Below, piece by piece: positions 7,329-16,328 of a DNA stretch of 64,000 nt (position 1 is the stretch's first letter; each line of letters starts with the position of its first letter). A model generated the notes under the pieces. It saw nothing but the letters and a program-made list of their open reading frames with translations. It had not been told where the DNA came from and searched no databases. Made by a program: the position numbers and the translations under genes. The stretch covers positions 30,138 through 94,137 of the forward strand of contig JBFXDD010000019.1 of assembly GCA_050181465.1 (NCBI GenBank). The letters run 5' to 3'. Origin of the DNA: JACRLW01 sp050181465. GTDB lineage: Bacteria; Planctomycetota; UBA1135; UBA2386.

Positions 7329-10289
7329 TCAGCCTCGGGTCGCGGCTTCTTCGAGACAGAGCAGCGCACGACCGACCGCACTCCACGCCGTCGTTGGGTC
7401 GGTTCGCTCGAGTTGACGCGCAAGAAAGTTCCGCAGCGCATCGAGCTCGGCACCGGCCGGAGCGCGAGTGCAGACGCGCCGAAACGCGATGGTCAGCGTG
7501 CTGTCGCTCCCGTGCTGCCGCGCCAGCATCGCGAGCTCCTCACCGAATGCCAGATGGAGCTCGGTCAGCATCGGATCGTTGAGAAGTGCCAATGCCTGCA
7601 GCGGCGTGTCCGAACTCGCGCGGTGAACGACACACGACTCGCCGCTCGGCGCATCGAAGGTGGCGTGGAAGGCGAACGGCGCGGTGCGCTTCTGGAAGGT
7701 GTAAAGACTGCGTCGGAACCGATCTTCACCATCATCGGCGCGCCAGCTCGGACTACCGAACGTCACCTCGGTCACACCCGGCGGCTGCGGAGGCCGTACC
7801 GGCGGACCACCTACGCGATCGCAGAGCTTGGCCGTCGCAACCAGGACGGAATCGCGCAAGACCTCCGCATCGAGTCGCAGACGCGGCGCGCGCGCCAGCC
7901 AGAGATTCGCCGGATCGCGGTCGAGATCGGTCGGTCGCACGGCGGAACTCTGCCGGTACGTCCGACTGGTCACGATCCATCGATGCAGGCGCTTGATGCT
8001 CCAACCTTCGCTCATGAATCGGACGGCAAGCCAGTCGAGCAATTCCGGATGGGTGGGTACTGCCCCTTGGACTCCGAAGTCGCCCGGTGTCGCCACCAGG
8101 CCACGACCGAAGAACAGCGCCCATTGACGATTCACGACCACGCGGGCGGCGAGCGGATTGTCCGCAGAGACCAACCAACGAGCGAACTCGAGCCGATCCT
8201 TCGGCGCATCGGTCGCGCCGAGCGCGTCCGGCAGGTGCGGCTCGACCGACTCGCCCGGCTGCAGATACTCACCGCGATGGTGCACGCGCGTCACGCGGCC
8301 GCGACCAGATTGCCGTTCGCGCAGCACCAGCGTCGTCGTCCGCTCCTGATGTCCGAGTAGGTTCCGGATATCCGCCGTCTTCTCACCGAGTTCCGGGACC
8401 GACAACACGAACGCGCGACGAACGCGCGACGACTGTGTGTCGTCGAGCTCATGCGGCGCACGCATCAGGAGCGACTCCAACTCACCGTCGTCGTCGAAAG
8501 GCAATGCGAGCGCATCGGCACCACCGACGGAGTCGGCGACACTCAATCGGAAGCGGCCGAGCGAACTGGCGAAGTGGCGCCCGAAGTGCATCTCGATCGA
8601 CCACGGCATGTCGGCCGGGATCGGTGATTCGAATTCGAAGACGGCGACGTGACGCTCGCCGTTTCGCAGATGTGCCGACCATCCGGTCTGCAGATCGCCG
8701 TCGATCGCTTCCTGCGCGCGCGCCGGCTGGTTGGCGAACTGGTTCTTGGAATAGCTCTCAGTCGCTCGCGCGATGCGCACTGTGGTCGCAGCCTCGCCGT
8801 CACTCTTCGTCATCCCCAAGCGGAGTTCCGTGAGGAAGAAGTCTCCCTTGCGACCCTCGTAGTACGTCGTCCCCGGCCCCCCGGCAGGCAACTCGGGATC
8901 GGGCAGCGCCTCGAGGCGTAGTGCGGTGATCACGCGCGGCGACGGCGCCATCCGTAAGGAATAGGCGTCGTGTTTGGTGGTGTCGCCTCTCGCGACCACG
9001 GTCCCGGGCGAGTCGGCGAGAACGGTGAGCGTCATCTGCTCCGAGAACGCATGCTCCACGCGCGCCGGCTGCCAGTGGTCGAGCCGATTGCGACACTCCT
9101 CTTGCCATGCCGCGAAGCGCTCCTCGCGCGCTCCGGCGATCGTCGGCCACGACTGCCACAGCTCATCGAGTCGACGCTCCGCATCGAGACGGTGTTCGAT
9201 GTTGCGCTTCTCGGCCTCCTCATCGGGGACGACGAAGTCCGGTTCGTCCGCGTCGTCGAAGTAGGCCATCAAGCCGAAGTACTCACGATGCGTGATGGGA
9301 TCGAACTTGTGCGTGTGGCACTGCGCGCACCCGACGGTGAGACCGAGGAACACCGTACCCGTCGTGGCGACTCGATCGGTGAGTGCATGGAACCTGAACT
9401 CGAGCGGGTCGATTCCGCCCTCTTCGTTCAGCATCGTGTTGCGATGAAATCCGGTCGCGATGAGATCACTCGCCGTCGCATCGGGCAGCATGTCCCCGGC
9501 GAGCTGCCGCACGACGAAGTCGTCGAACGGCATGTCGGCGTTGATGGCGTTCACCACCCAGTCGCGATACGGCCAGATGCTGCGCGGACGATCCTTCTCG
9601 TAGCCGTTCGTATCCGCATAGCGAGCCAGATCGAGCCAGCGGCGCGCGTGCCGTTCGCCGTAGTGCGGCGACGCGAGCAACTCATCGACGAGGCGCTCGT
9701 ACGCATCGTCCGCTTCGTCTGCGGCGAACCGGTCGGCCGCCTCCGGTGTCGGCGGCAGCCCGACCAGATCGAGATAGAGACGTCGAACCAGAGTCAGGCG
9801 ATCGGCCGGCGGCGACGGCTCGAGGCCGTGAGCCGGAAGCTCCGCGCGCACGAAGGCGTCGATGGGATTCTCCAACGACTCGTCGCTGGATGGGACCGCC
9901 GGTCGTTCTGGTCGAACGAACGCCCAATGCCGCTCGTACGGCGTTCCGGCAGCGATCCAACGGCGCAGGATCGCGGCTTCCTCGGCGTCGACCGACTTGC
10001 CGGTGTGCGGCGGCGGCATGCGATGCTCCGGGTCCGTCGACGCGATGCGATCGAGGATCGCCTCGCCACGATCGTGCCCCGGCACATCCAGCCGCAGATC
10101 TCCCTTGCGCGACGCGTCGTCCGGGCCGTGACAGGCGAAACAGTGCTCGGCCAGGAGCGGTCGCACCTCGCCGCTGTAGCTGGGCGCCTGCGAGGTCGCG
10201 ATGCCGGCGACAAGGAACATTCCGTACGCCGAGGCGCGGGCTGCGAGCCCGCGCCGTGCACCAAGTCTCGACTGTGTGGACCAGTTCAC
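7329..10289 (-). CDS. Planctomycete cytochrome C / DUF1549 / DUF1553 protein
   Basis: 986 residues. The start is GTG at 10289; residues 1-34 (RRGLAARASAYG then FLVAGIATSQA) read as a Sec signal. A c-type haem site, CFACH (residues 50-54), lies in a planctomycete cytochrome C (PSCyt1) domain. It is followed by DUF1549/PSCyt2 (about 115-330, with DLVGLPPTPEAADRF, HARRWLDLARYADTNGYEKD, GCAQCHTHKFDPI). A middle discoidin-like or linker region spans about 400-650, and DUF1553/PSD1 about 690-960 (RVVVNRQWALFFGRGLV, RTYRQSS). The second CxxCH (CAQCH) is also conserved in the family. Substrate and electron partners are unknown. The gene overlaps nothing but begins only about 11 bp from repeat copy C, so its leader lies in that repeat. 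Confidence 0.9.
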   Translation of the reverse strand: MNWSTQSRLGARRGLAARASAYGMFLVAGIATSQAPSYSGEVRPLLAEHCFACHGPDDASRKGDLRLDVPGHDRGEAILDRIASTDPEHRMPPPHTGKSVDAEEAAILRRWIAAGTPYERHWAFVRPERPAVPSSDESLENPIDAFVRAELPAHGLEPSPPADRLTLVRRLYLDLVGLPPTPEAADRFAADEADDAYERLVDELLASPHYGERHARRWLDLARYADTNGYEKDRPRSIWPYRDWVVNAINADMPFDDFVVRQLAGDMLPDATASDLIATGFHRNTMLNEEGGIDPLEFRFHALTDRVATTGTVFLGLTVGCAQCHTHKFDPITHREYFGLMAYFDDADEPDFVVPDEEAEKRNIEHRLDAERRLDELWQSWPTIAGAREERFAAWQEECRNRLDHWQPARVEHAFSEQMTLTVLADSPGTVVARGDTTKHDAYSLRMAPSPRVITALRLEALPDPELPAGGPGTTYYEGRKGDFFLTELRLGMTKSDGEAATTVRIARATESYSKNQFANQPARAQEAIDGDLQTGWSAHLRNGERHVAVFEFESPIPADMPWSIEMHFGRHFASSLGRFRLSVADSVGGADALALPFDDDGELESLLMRAPHELDDTQSSRVRRAFVLSVPELGEKTADIRNLLGHQERTTTLVLRERQSGRGRVTRVHHRGEYLQPGESVEPHLPDALGATDAPKDRLEFARWLVSADNPLAARVVVNRQWALFFGRGLVATPGDFGVQGAVPTHPELLDWLAVRFMSEGWSIKRLHRWIVTSRTYRQSSAVRPTDLDRDPANLWLARAPRLRLDAEVLRDSVLVATAKLCDRVGGPPVRPPQPPGVTEVTFGSPSWRADDGEDRFRRSLYTFQKRTAPFAFHATFDAPSGESCVVHRASSDTPLQALALLNDPMLTELHLAFGEELAMLARQHGSDSTLTIAFRRVCTRAPAGAELDALRNFLARQLERTDPTTAWSAVGRALLCLEEAATRG

Positions 10290-10299
10290 CCGGACAACC

Positions 10300-10392
10300 T
10301 AGCCCGGACGATTCGTGAACGCCTGCTGCGATCACCGCAAATCGCGCCCGGCCGCATCGACCTTGCGACCACGTTCACGAATCGTCCGGACT
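10300..10392 (+). repeat. Palindromic intergenic repeat, copy C (short class)
   Basis: 93-bp element in the divergent gap between the two cytochrome gene cassettes. Left arm 10300-10321 (TAGCCCGGACGATTCG...) and right arm 10372-10392 pair over about 21 bp with one mismatch. The core reads TGCTGCGATCACCGCAAATC with the following CGCGCCCGGC. The triplet after CCCGGA is CGA, against TTA in copy A, and the opposite arm changes to match. It begins 11 bp upstream of the GTG of the minus-strand cytochrome gene. Confidence 0.9.
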
Positions 10393-10477
10393 GGTCGAGT
10401 GCCGCGCAGAAAGCGACGAGGCACGGCAGAGCGAGTGAGCCCTATGATCCCTCCGCTCCCTCGGTCCGCACCCGTCC

Positions 10478-13183
10478 ATGCACCTCGCCTTCGCATTACG
10501 CGCCGTCTCGCGAACCGTCGTTCTCGCAGCGCTCCTGCCTACGGTTGCGGTCGGTCAGGAGCACTCCCACAAGAGCTTCGCCGAGCTGAAGACCGAAGGG
10601 GCAGAGGGATCGCGCTACCGCACTCGCGAAGCGGCGGCAGCGGAGGTCGCCGCGCTCGCACCGAGCCTCGACACCTTCCGACGCGAGATCGAGCCGATCC
10701 TTGCCGGAGCCTGCTATCGCTGTCACGGACCAGAGCGGCGGAAGGCCGACTTGCGAATCGATGAACTCGACCCCGACCTGTTCGACGGCGGGGACGTCGA
10801 GACATGGCTCGAGGTGCTCGCGGTTCTCAACAACGGGGAGATGCCGCCCGACGATGCCGACGTCCACCTTGGCGACGACCAGCGTCGAAAGGTCGTCGAG
10901 TGGCTCGTCGACGAGAGCCAGCGCGCGTCGCTATCGCGGCGCGGCAATGCGTCGTCGACGTCACTGCGAAGGCTGGCTCGTTACGAGTTCTCCTACTTGC
11001 TGCAGGATCTTCTCGCACTGCCGATCGACCTCGCCGACGACTTGCCGCCGGATCCTGTCTCGCACGACGGATTCGAGAACTCGGCCGAAGTCTTGCAGAT
11101 CAGCGGTGTGCAGTTTCGAGCCTGGCATGACGCCGCAGAGCGTGCCCTGGATCTGGCGACCGTAACCGGTGCGCGGCCGCCGGTGCTGCAATGGTCCGTG
11201 CCGATGCGGGAACTCGCGGATCGAGAATGGCAGAAGCAGAGCGCGGAGATCGCCGAGGCGCGCAAGAAGCACCCCGAGGGCTCCGCTGAGTTGACTGCAG
11301 CACTCGCCGGGTTGGAGAAGCAGCACAGGCGGCAGATTCGAGGTGTGCACTTCTTCGATCCCGCGACGGAGCGACGTGCGGCGCAATCGTGGCACTACGA
11401 CGGCGCCCGCTACGCATCGACGCCGTCGGAGTCGGCATCCGACTCGATTCGCGAAGTCGTAGGAGCGGACCTCGCCACGTCGATCGTCGCCGTACTGCCG
11501 GCCCGCGCCGCATTGACCATCGAGCTCGGCGACCGTATCCCCGAGCGAGGCGATCTGCGCGTGCGCGTGCGTGCGTGGTTCCAGGGCGGCGACCGAGCAC
11601 CGCCGAGCATCCGACTCCACTTCGGCTGGCAGGCGAGCAACGATTCTCGGGCCGACTTCGCGGTGAGCGAGAGCCAGGTCGTCGACGCGAGCATGGACGA
11701 TCCACGGATCTACGAGTGGAACGTAGCGCTGCCCGCGCTGTATCCGCGAAACACCGTTCGCGGAGTCAACCGAATGGGCGATCTGCCGAGCCCCTCGGAA
11801 CTGATTCGCCTGGTCAACGAATCCCATGAGAAGAGCGACATCTTCATCGATCAGGTCGAGGTGACGGCGCCGGTGTATGCCGCTTGGCCGCCGCCCTCGC
11901 ATTCGGCGATCTTCGGCGCGGAAGCCGCGACGGACACTCGGGACGAAGTCGTTCGTGCCCGCGAGATCCTGCGGCGATTCCTGCCGCGCGCATGGCGTCG
12001 CAGCGTGAGCGACGACGAAGTCACACGCAAACTGCTCCTGTTCGAACGCTTGCGCCGAACCAGCGACAGCTTTGCGGACGCGATGCGACGCACGCTGGCG
12101 GCCGTGCTGGCCTCACCCGACGCCGTGTTCGTCGGCGCGGAGCCGGCTGCCGCCGACGGCGCACCGCCGCGAGTCTCGACCTTCGGGTTGGCGACTCGGC
12201 TGAGCCTTTTTCTCTGGTGCAGCGGTCCCGACGACGACCTGCTCGCCTTGGCCGAGCAGGGTCGACTCGCGGAGCCCGCGGTGCTGCGAGAACAGGTCGA
12301 TCGATTGCTCGACTCGCCCAAGGCGGCACGCTTCCCGCGCGAGTTCGTGAGGCAATGGCTCAACCTCGGCTTGCTCGACATTCTCAACGTCGATTCCGAA
12401 CGCCATCCGAGTTTCGATGACGACCTGCAGCACGCGATGCGTGAGGAGCCGATCGAGTTCTTCGCCGAGTTGCTCCGGCGCGACCTCAGTGTGCTCGAGT
12501 TCCTGCACTGCGACTTCGCGATGGTCAACGAACGACTCGCGCAGCACTACGGGATCGACGGGGTCACCGGCGGCGCCTTTCGTCGCGTCGCGCTCGCTGC
12601 CGACACGCCTCGCGGCGGACTGCTGACCCAGGCCGGACTCCTGGCCATGAACTCGGACGGCAAGGATTCGCACCCGCTCAAGCGAGGCGTCTGGCTGCTC
12701 GAGCGATTGTTGGACGACCCGCCGCCGCCGCCCCCGGCAGCCGTGCCCGTGATCGACCTTGCTGACCCGCGAATCGCCAAGATGACGCTCAAGCAGCGAC
12801 TCGAGGATCATCGCAATGCGCCGGCGTGCATGTCATGCCATGCCCGCATCGATCCTTGGGGCATCGCGTTCGAACACTTCGATGCGATCGGCAACTGGCG
12901 CACGGAGGTCGATGGGCAGCCGGTCGATGCTGCCGCACGCCTCTTCAATCAGCAACCGATCGACGGCACCGACGGACTGAAGCGGTTCCTGCTCCAGCAT
13001 CGGCAGGATCAGTTCGTGCGCGCGTTGGTGAAGAAGCTCGTGACGTACGCACTGGGCCGCCCGCTGACCTTCGCCGATCGCGCCGCACTCGACCAGATCA
13101 CCGCGTCGGCCCGCCGCGACGGCGACGGACTGCGCGCCATCGTTCACCGCATCGTCGCCAGCGATCTCTTCCACAGCCGGTGA
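10478..13183 (+). CDS. Planctomycete cytochrome C with DUF1587/1595/1592/1588/1585 domains
   Basis: 901 residues. The Sec signal is residues 1-26 (TVVLAALLPTVAVG). The first haem site is CYRCH at 79-83 in a PSCyt1-like domain. Then come DUF1587 (about 160-230, SLRRLARYEFSYLLQDLLAL), a variable linker, DUF1595 (about 480-540, RRFLPRAWRRSVSDDEV), DUF1592 (about 565-690), DUF1588 (about 690-800, LLTQAGLLAMNSDG, with CMSCHARIDPWG as the second haem motif) and DUF1585 (about 825-900, VTYALGRPLTFADR). This is the standard architecture of the second planctomycete multi-domain cytochrome type. It is always found next to a DUF1552 protein, which here follows at once. The redox partner and substrate are unknown. 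Confidence 0.9.
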   Translation: MHLAFALRAVSRTVVLAALLPTVAVGQEHSHKSFAELKTEGAEGSRYRTREAAAAEVAALAPSLDTFRREIEPILAGACYRCHGPERRKADLRIDELDPDLFDGGDVETWLEVLAVLNNGEMPPDDADVHLGDDQRRKVVEWLVDESQRASLSRRGNASSTSLRRLARYEFSYLLQDLLALPIDLADDLPPDPVSHDGFENSAEVLQISGVQFRAWHDAAERALDLATVTGARPPVLQWSVPMRELADREWQKQSAEIAEARKKHPEGSAELTAALAGLEKQHRRQIRGVHFFDPATERRAAQSWHYDGARYASTPSESASDSIREVVGADLATSIVAVLPARAALTIELGDRIPERGDLRVRVRAWFQGGDRAPPSIRLHFGWQASNDSRADFAVSESQVVDASMDDPRIYEWNVALPALYPRNTVRGVNRMGDLPSPSELIRLVNESHEKSDIFIDQVEVTAPVYAAWPPPSHSAIFGAEAATDTRDEVVRAREILRRFLPRAWRRSVSDDEVTRKLLLFERLRRTSDSFADAMRRTLAAVLASPDAVFVGAEPAAADGAPPRVSTFGLATRLSLFLWCSGPDDDLLALAEQGRLAEPAVLREQVDRLLDSPKAARFPREFVRQWLNLGLLDILNVDSERHPSFDDDLQHAMREEPIEFFAELLRRDLSVLEFLHCDFAMVNERLAQHYGIDGVTGGAFRRVALAADTPRGGLLTQAGLLAMNSDGKDSHPLKRGVWLLERLLDDPPPPPPAAVPVIDLADPRIAKMTLKQRLEDHRNAPACMSCHARIDPWGIAFEHFDAIGNWRTEVDGQPVDAAARLFNQQPIDGTDGLKRFLLQHRQDQFVRALVKKLVTYALGRPLTFADRAALDQITASARRDGDGLRAIVHRIVASDLFHSR

Positions 13184-13197
13184 ACCGGCGGCTACCC

Positions 13198-14583
13198 ATG
13201 CACATCGACTTCGCTTCGCTCGACCGCCGTCACTTCCTGCGCGGTTCCTCCCTGGCCCTGGCACTGCCATGGCTGGAGACTTGGAGCCGGCACAGCCCTC
13301 GAGAACGCCCCCGTCGGTTCGCCTGCATCTACCAGCCTGACGGCGTGCCGATGCCGCTGCGCGAGGATCCAGCGTTCGAGGACTGGTCGTGGTTTCCTCA
13401 CGGTGCCGACGCGGACTTTCGCTTCACCAAGTGCCTCACGTCGCTGGAGCCGCTGCGGGGTGAACTCTCGGTGTTCTCCGGCCTCTCGCATCCGGCAGTG
13501 CGCGCGGTGCACGGGCACTCCAATGCGGATCAGTTCCTGACCGGCGCGGACACCGGAGCACGCGGCGACTACCGCAACTCGATCTCGCTGGATCAGGCGA
13601 TCGCCGCGCACGTCGGCGATCACACGCGGTACGCCTCGTTGGTGATGTCCAGCGATGGCGGCACCGGAACGGCGCGGGGAGCGCACACCCTCTCCTTCGA
13701 TCGCAACGGCCGCCCCATCCCCGCTGCGCACCGCCCCAAGAAGATCTTCGATTCCCTTTTCGTCACGAGCGATGAGGACGCCGAGCGACGACTGTCGATG
13801 AGTCGCAGCGCATTGGACGACTTGCTCGAGGACGCCCACGCGCTTCGCCGACGATTGTCGAAACTGGATCAGGCGTCGCTCGATCAGTATCTCGACGCCG
13901 TGCGTGAGACGGAGCAGAAGATCGAGAAGGCCCGGCGCTGGGTAGGCGTTCCGCTACCGCAGGTCCAGCCCGGCGAACTCCGGCTCGAAGCGACGCCCGA
14001 CGAAGCGCGCGCATACCTGCAGGCGATGCTCGGCATGATTCGACTGGCTTTCCAAACCGACTCCACTCGCGTGGCGACCTATCAGATCGGCCGCGAGAAC
14101 GGTGTCGGCATCAGCGATCACCTCTCCCGCGCCGTCGGCTTCGAACTCGCGCACCAGCTGTCGCACGAGACGAAGGCACCCGACGGTTGGAAGAACTTCG
14201 GCATCTACTGCCATTTCCTCGCTGAGGAAGTCGGTCGACTGGCGCAACAACTGAAGGACACCCCGGAGCCGGGCGGCGAAGGGAGCGTGCTCGACAACAC
14301 GCTGATCCTGTTCGGTTCCGCATCCAGCGCCTTCCACCTCTCGCGCAACTACCCGCTCATCCTCTTCGGCGGCAAACACATGGGCTTCCGTCACGGGCGT
14401 TATCACAACCACGCCGGCGCCCACGCCTACGGCGGCGCGTGGTCGGGCGGCCGCGAGCCATGGCAGGAGAAGTTCGAGCACGACGACCTGCCGCTCGGCG
14501 AACTCTATCTGACCATTCTGAGGCGTATGGGAGTGGATGCCGCCGAGTTCGCAGGGTGTCGGAAAGGGATGGACGAAGTCTGA
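13198..14583 (+). CDS. DUF1552 protein exported by Tat
   Basis: 461 residues starting at ATG 13198. A GTG at 13180 in the same frame overlaps the upstream stop as GTGA and is an alternative start adding six residues. The N-terminus carries a twin-arginine motif (LDRRHFLRG) and a short hydrophobic stretch, so Tat export is likely. The body is DUF1552, related in fold to DUF1501: FACIYQPDGVPMP, SGLSHPAVRAVHGHSNADQF, SISLDQAIAAHVG, TRVATYQIGREN, NTLILFGSAS and a His-rich GRYHNHAGAH. Function is unknown. With the cytochrome gene 14 bp upstream it forms the second of two back-to-back cassettes that differ in domain type. Confidence 0.9.
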   Translation: MHIDFASLDRRHFLRGSSLALALPWLETWSRHSPRERPRRFACIYQPDGVPMPLREDPAFEDWSWFPHGADADFRFTKCLTSLEPLRGELSVFSGLSHPAVRAVHGHSNADQFLTGADTGARGDYRNSISLDQAIAAHVGDHTRYASLVMSSDGGTGTARGAHTLSFDRNGRPIPAAHRPKKIFDSLFVTSDEDAERRLSMSRSALDDLLEDAHALRRRLSKLDQASLDQYLDAVRETEQKIEKARRWVGVPLPQVQPGELRLEATPDEARAYLQAMLGMIRLAFQTDSTRVATYQIGRENGVGISDHLSRAVGFELAHQLSHETKAPDGWKNFGIYCHFLAEEVGRLAQQLKDTPEPGGEGSVLDNTLILFGSASSAFHLSRNYPLILFGGKHMGFRHGRYHNHAGAHAYGGAWSGGREPWQEKFEHDDLPLGELYLTILRRMGVDAAEFAGCRKGMDEV

Positions 14584-14677
14584 GGGGTGCGCGGCATACG
14601 ACGACCCGGAGCCACCCTGAGTGACTCCGAGCAACCCCGAGTGACCCGCGACCAGTGTCGAAGGCCTATCCGATCAC

Positions 14678-15928
14678 TCAACGACTCAGTCGGCCGAGGC
14701 GGATCTGCGTCTCGAGCGCGAGGCATAGCAAGGACGTCGAGTACACCGGTCCGCCGTCCTGCGCCCACACACCGATCGGCTCGAAGGAGCCGTCGGCACG
14801 TTGACCGCGCTTGCAGGCGGCCAGCAGACTGCTATTCCAGGCCGACCGACTCTTGGTGCCGAGGCTAGGCGCAACCAGCGAGCCAAGATACCACGCGTAC
14901 TCATCGACCTTGCCGGACGCCCATTCCGGAGGCTTGGCCATCAGCAGCTTCTCTTGCGCAGAGCTGACTGGCTCGGCGGCATCGCGCTCCCCGACCAGCA
15001 TGAGGCACAACATGCCCGCCGCGGTCATCGCCTCGTTGTTCTCCCGAGGATGCGTGTCCGAGTGCCCCCCGGTTCGACGCGAACTGTAGCCACCGCGCTC
15101 GGTGTAGCCGACACGGCCCGTCGTCGGATCCGTCATCTGCTCCACCCAGGCCTGCACCATCTCCATGGCGGTCGGGTTGACTTCCAAGCCGAAGTCCTGA
15201 CCGGATCGCAGCGCCATCGTGCACCAGGTCGTGACTGACGTGTCGTTGTCGCCGTCCCGCGGCTGGTAGCGCCAGACGCCGTACGGGTTGCGATGCGACT
15301 CGAGATAGTTCAACGCGAGTTGGACATTCTGCTTGAGCGACTTCGACTCGCTGAGCCCGTACGCTTCCGACAATGCGAGTGCGGCAATCGCGTGGTCGTA
15401 GATGAATTCGGCGCAGTTCGCAGTTCCGATCTGCCCCGTCTTGGGGTCCTGCTGTTCGCGAAGCCACATGACGGCTCGTTTGAGCGATGCACGATGCGGT
15501 CCCTCGCGCAACGTGTTGCCGTCGCCGAGGAACGCGAGCACCGCAAGTCCCGTGACGCCGATCTCGTGAACCGTTCGAGTGCTCGCGGTCTTGTCGCCGG
15601 GGAAGCTGCCGTCCTCTCGCTGCTGTGCAGCCAACCAATCCAGTCCTGCCGTCACCATCTCCGCCGCATTCGTCCCACTGGCGTTCGACGACACGGTCTT
15701 CGGCTTCGTGGTCGTCCGGAGCGTGCTGCCTCCCGGTTGGGTGACCTCCTCGCCGGGGACCACCACCGACTTCAGCAGTTCGAGCGAATGGATGTCGAAC
15801 TGGAGGAGCCGATCGCCGCGCAAGAGGAACAGGTAGTCCTCGGTCGTGTGCATCACGGTCGGCGGAGACTGCGCTACGGCAGCAAGACTCAGGAGCGAGA
15901 CGACGAGCACTCGGACAAGGTTTCGCAT
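14678..15928 (-). CDS. Secreted squalene-cyclase/prenyltransferase-repeat protein
   Basis: 416 residues. The start at 15928 gives MRNLVRVLVVSLLSLAAVAQ, a clear Sec signal; the open frame further upstream lacks one. Residues 100-410 contain repeats of the alpha/alpha-toroid type with QW-like motifs: LDWLAAQQREDGSFPG, WLREQQDPKTGQIG, ALNYLESHRNPYGVWRY and KRGQRADGSFEP. This places it with the planctomycete squalene-hopene-cyclase-like proteins of unknown function. The DXDD catalytic motif of true cyclases is not visible, so enzymatic cyclisation is unlikely. A short segment near residues 30-60 (YLFLLRGDRLLQFDIHSLEL) resembles a beta-propeller strand. It converges with the DUF1552 gene. Confidence 0.75.
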   Translation of the reverse strand: MRNLVRVLVVSLLSLAAVAQSPPTVMHTTEDYLFLLRGDRLLQFDIHSLELLKSVVVPGEEVTQPGGSTLRTTTKPKTVSSNASGTNAAEMVTAGLDWLAAQQREDGSFPGDKTASTRTVHEIGVTGLAVLAFLGDGNTLREGPHRASLKRAVMWLREQQDPKTGQIGTANCAEFIYDHAIAALALSEAYGLSESKSLKQNVQLALNYLESHRNPYGVWRYQPRDGDNDTSVTTWCTMALRSGQDFGLEVNPTAMEMVQAWVEQMTDPTTGRVGYTERGGYSSRRTGGHSDTHPRENNEAMTAAGMLCLMLVGERDAAEPVSSAQEKLLMAKPPEWASGKVDEYAWYLGSLVAPSLGTKSRSAWNSSLLAACKRGQRADGSFEPIGVWAQDGGPVYSTSLLCLALETQIRLGRLSR

Positions 15929-16328
15929 GGCTGGAAGTCGGACCGGTGAGGTCCGTGCCCCGGCAACGCCACCCAGCACGCACCGGTTCAGTCACCCACC
16001 GCATCAGCCCTCACGGCAAAGGCTGCGACTTGGCGGCGGGAGCCCGCGGCGGCGGCGGAAGACCACCTGGTTTCGGCGAAGGGAGCGCCCGGTCAGGCCG
16101 GCCTCCTCACCGACGAGAGACGACAGACACGCCGCGGCACCGGGCTGCAGCCAAGATGAATCCGATCGCATCGAACGAGCCATGGCGGGATTAGGGCGAT
16201 GACTTGCCATTTGGTCAAGTTTCTAGCCATTTTGGATTCACCGCCGCCTCAGTCTCCGGGCAGGCCGGACGAGTCGGGCTCACCGTGCTGCGCCGGAATG
16301 CCGATGAGAGCGGGACCGCGAGCTCGCC
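15929..16328. other. Divergent intergenic region
   Basis: 400 bp between the starts of two divergent genes, so it should contain both promoters. No convincing coding frame was found. The only local structure of note is an AT-richer island around 16200-16240, listed separately. The stretch 16040-16190 is purine- and arginine-codon-rich without homology. Confidence 0.5.
16206..16235. promoter_or_regulatory. Possible operator: two CCA(T)nTGG direct repeats
   Basis: GCCATTTGG at 16206-16214 and GCCATTTTGG at 16226-16235 start exactly 20 bp apart, about two helical turns. They lie in the only AT-rich patch of this gap, roughly 95 bp before the downstream start. Each half is itself nearly palindromic. 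This is the layout of a dimeric repressor or activator site, but no regulator is encoded nearby and the match could be chance. Confidence 0.25.

Noticed and set aside
6849..8360. Plus-strand frame of about 500 codons opposite DUF1501/DUF1553 genes
   Set aside because: It is antisense to two well-recognised minus-strand proteins and lacks any domain.
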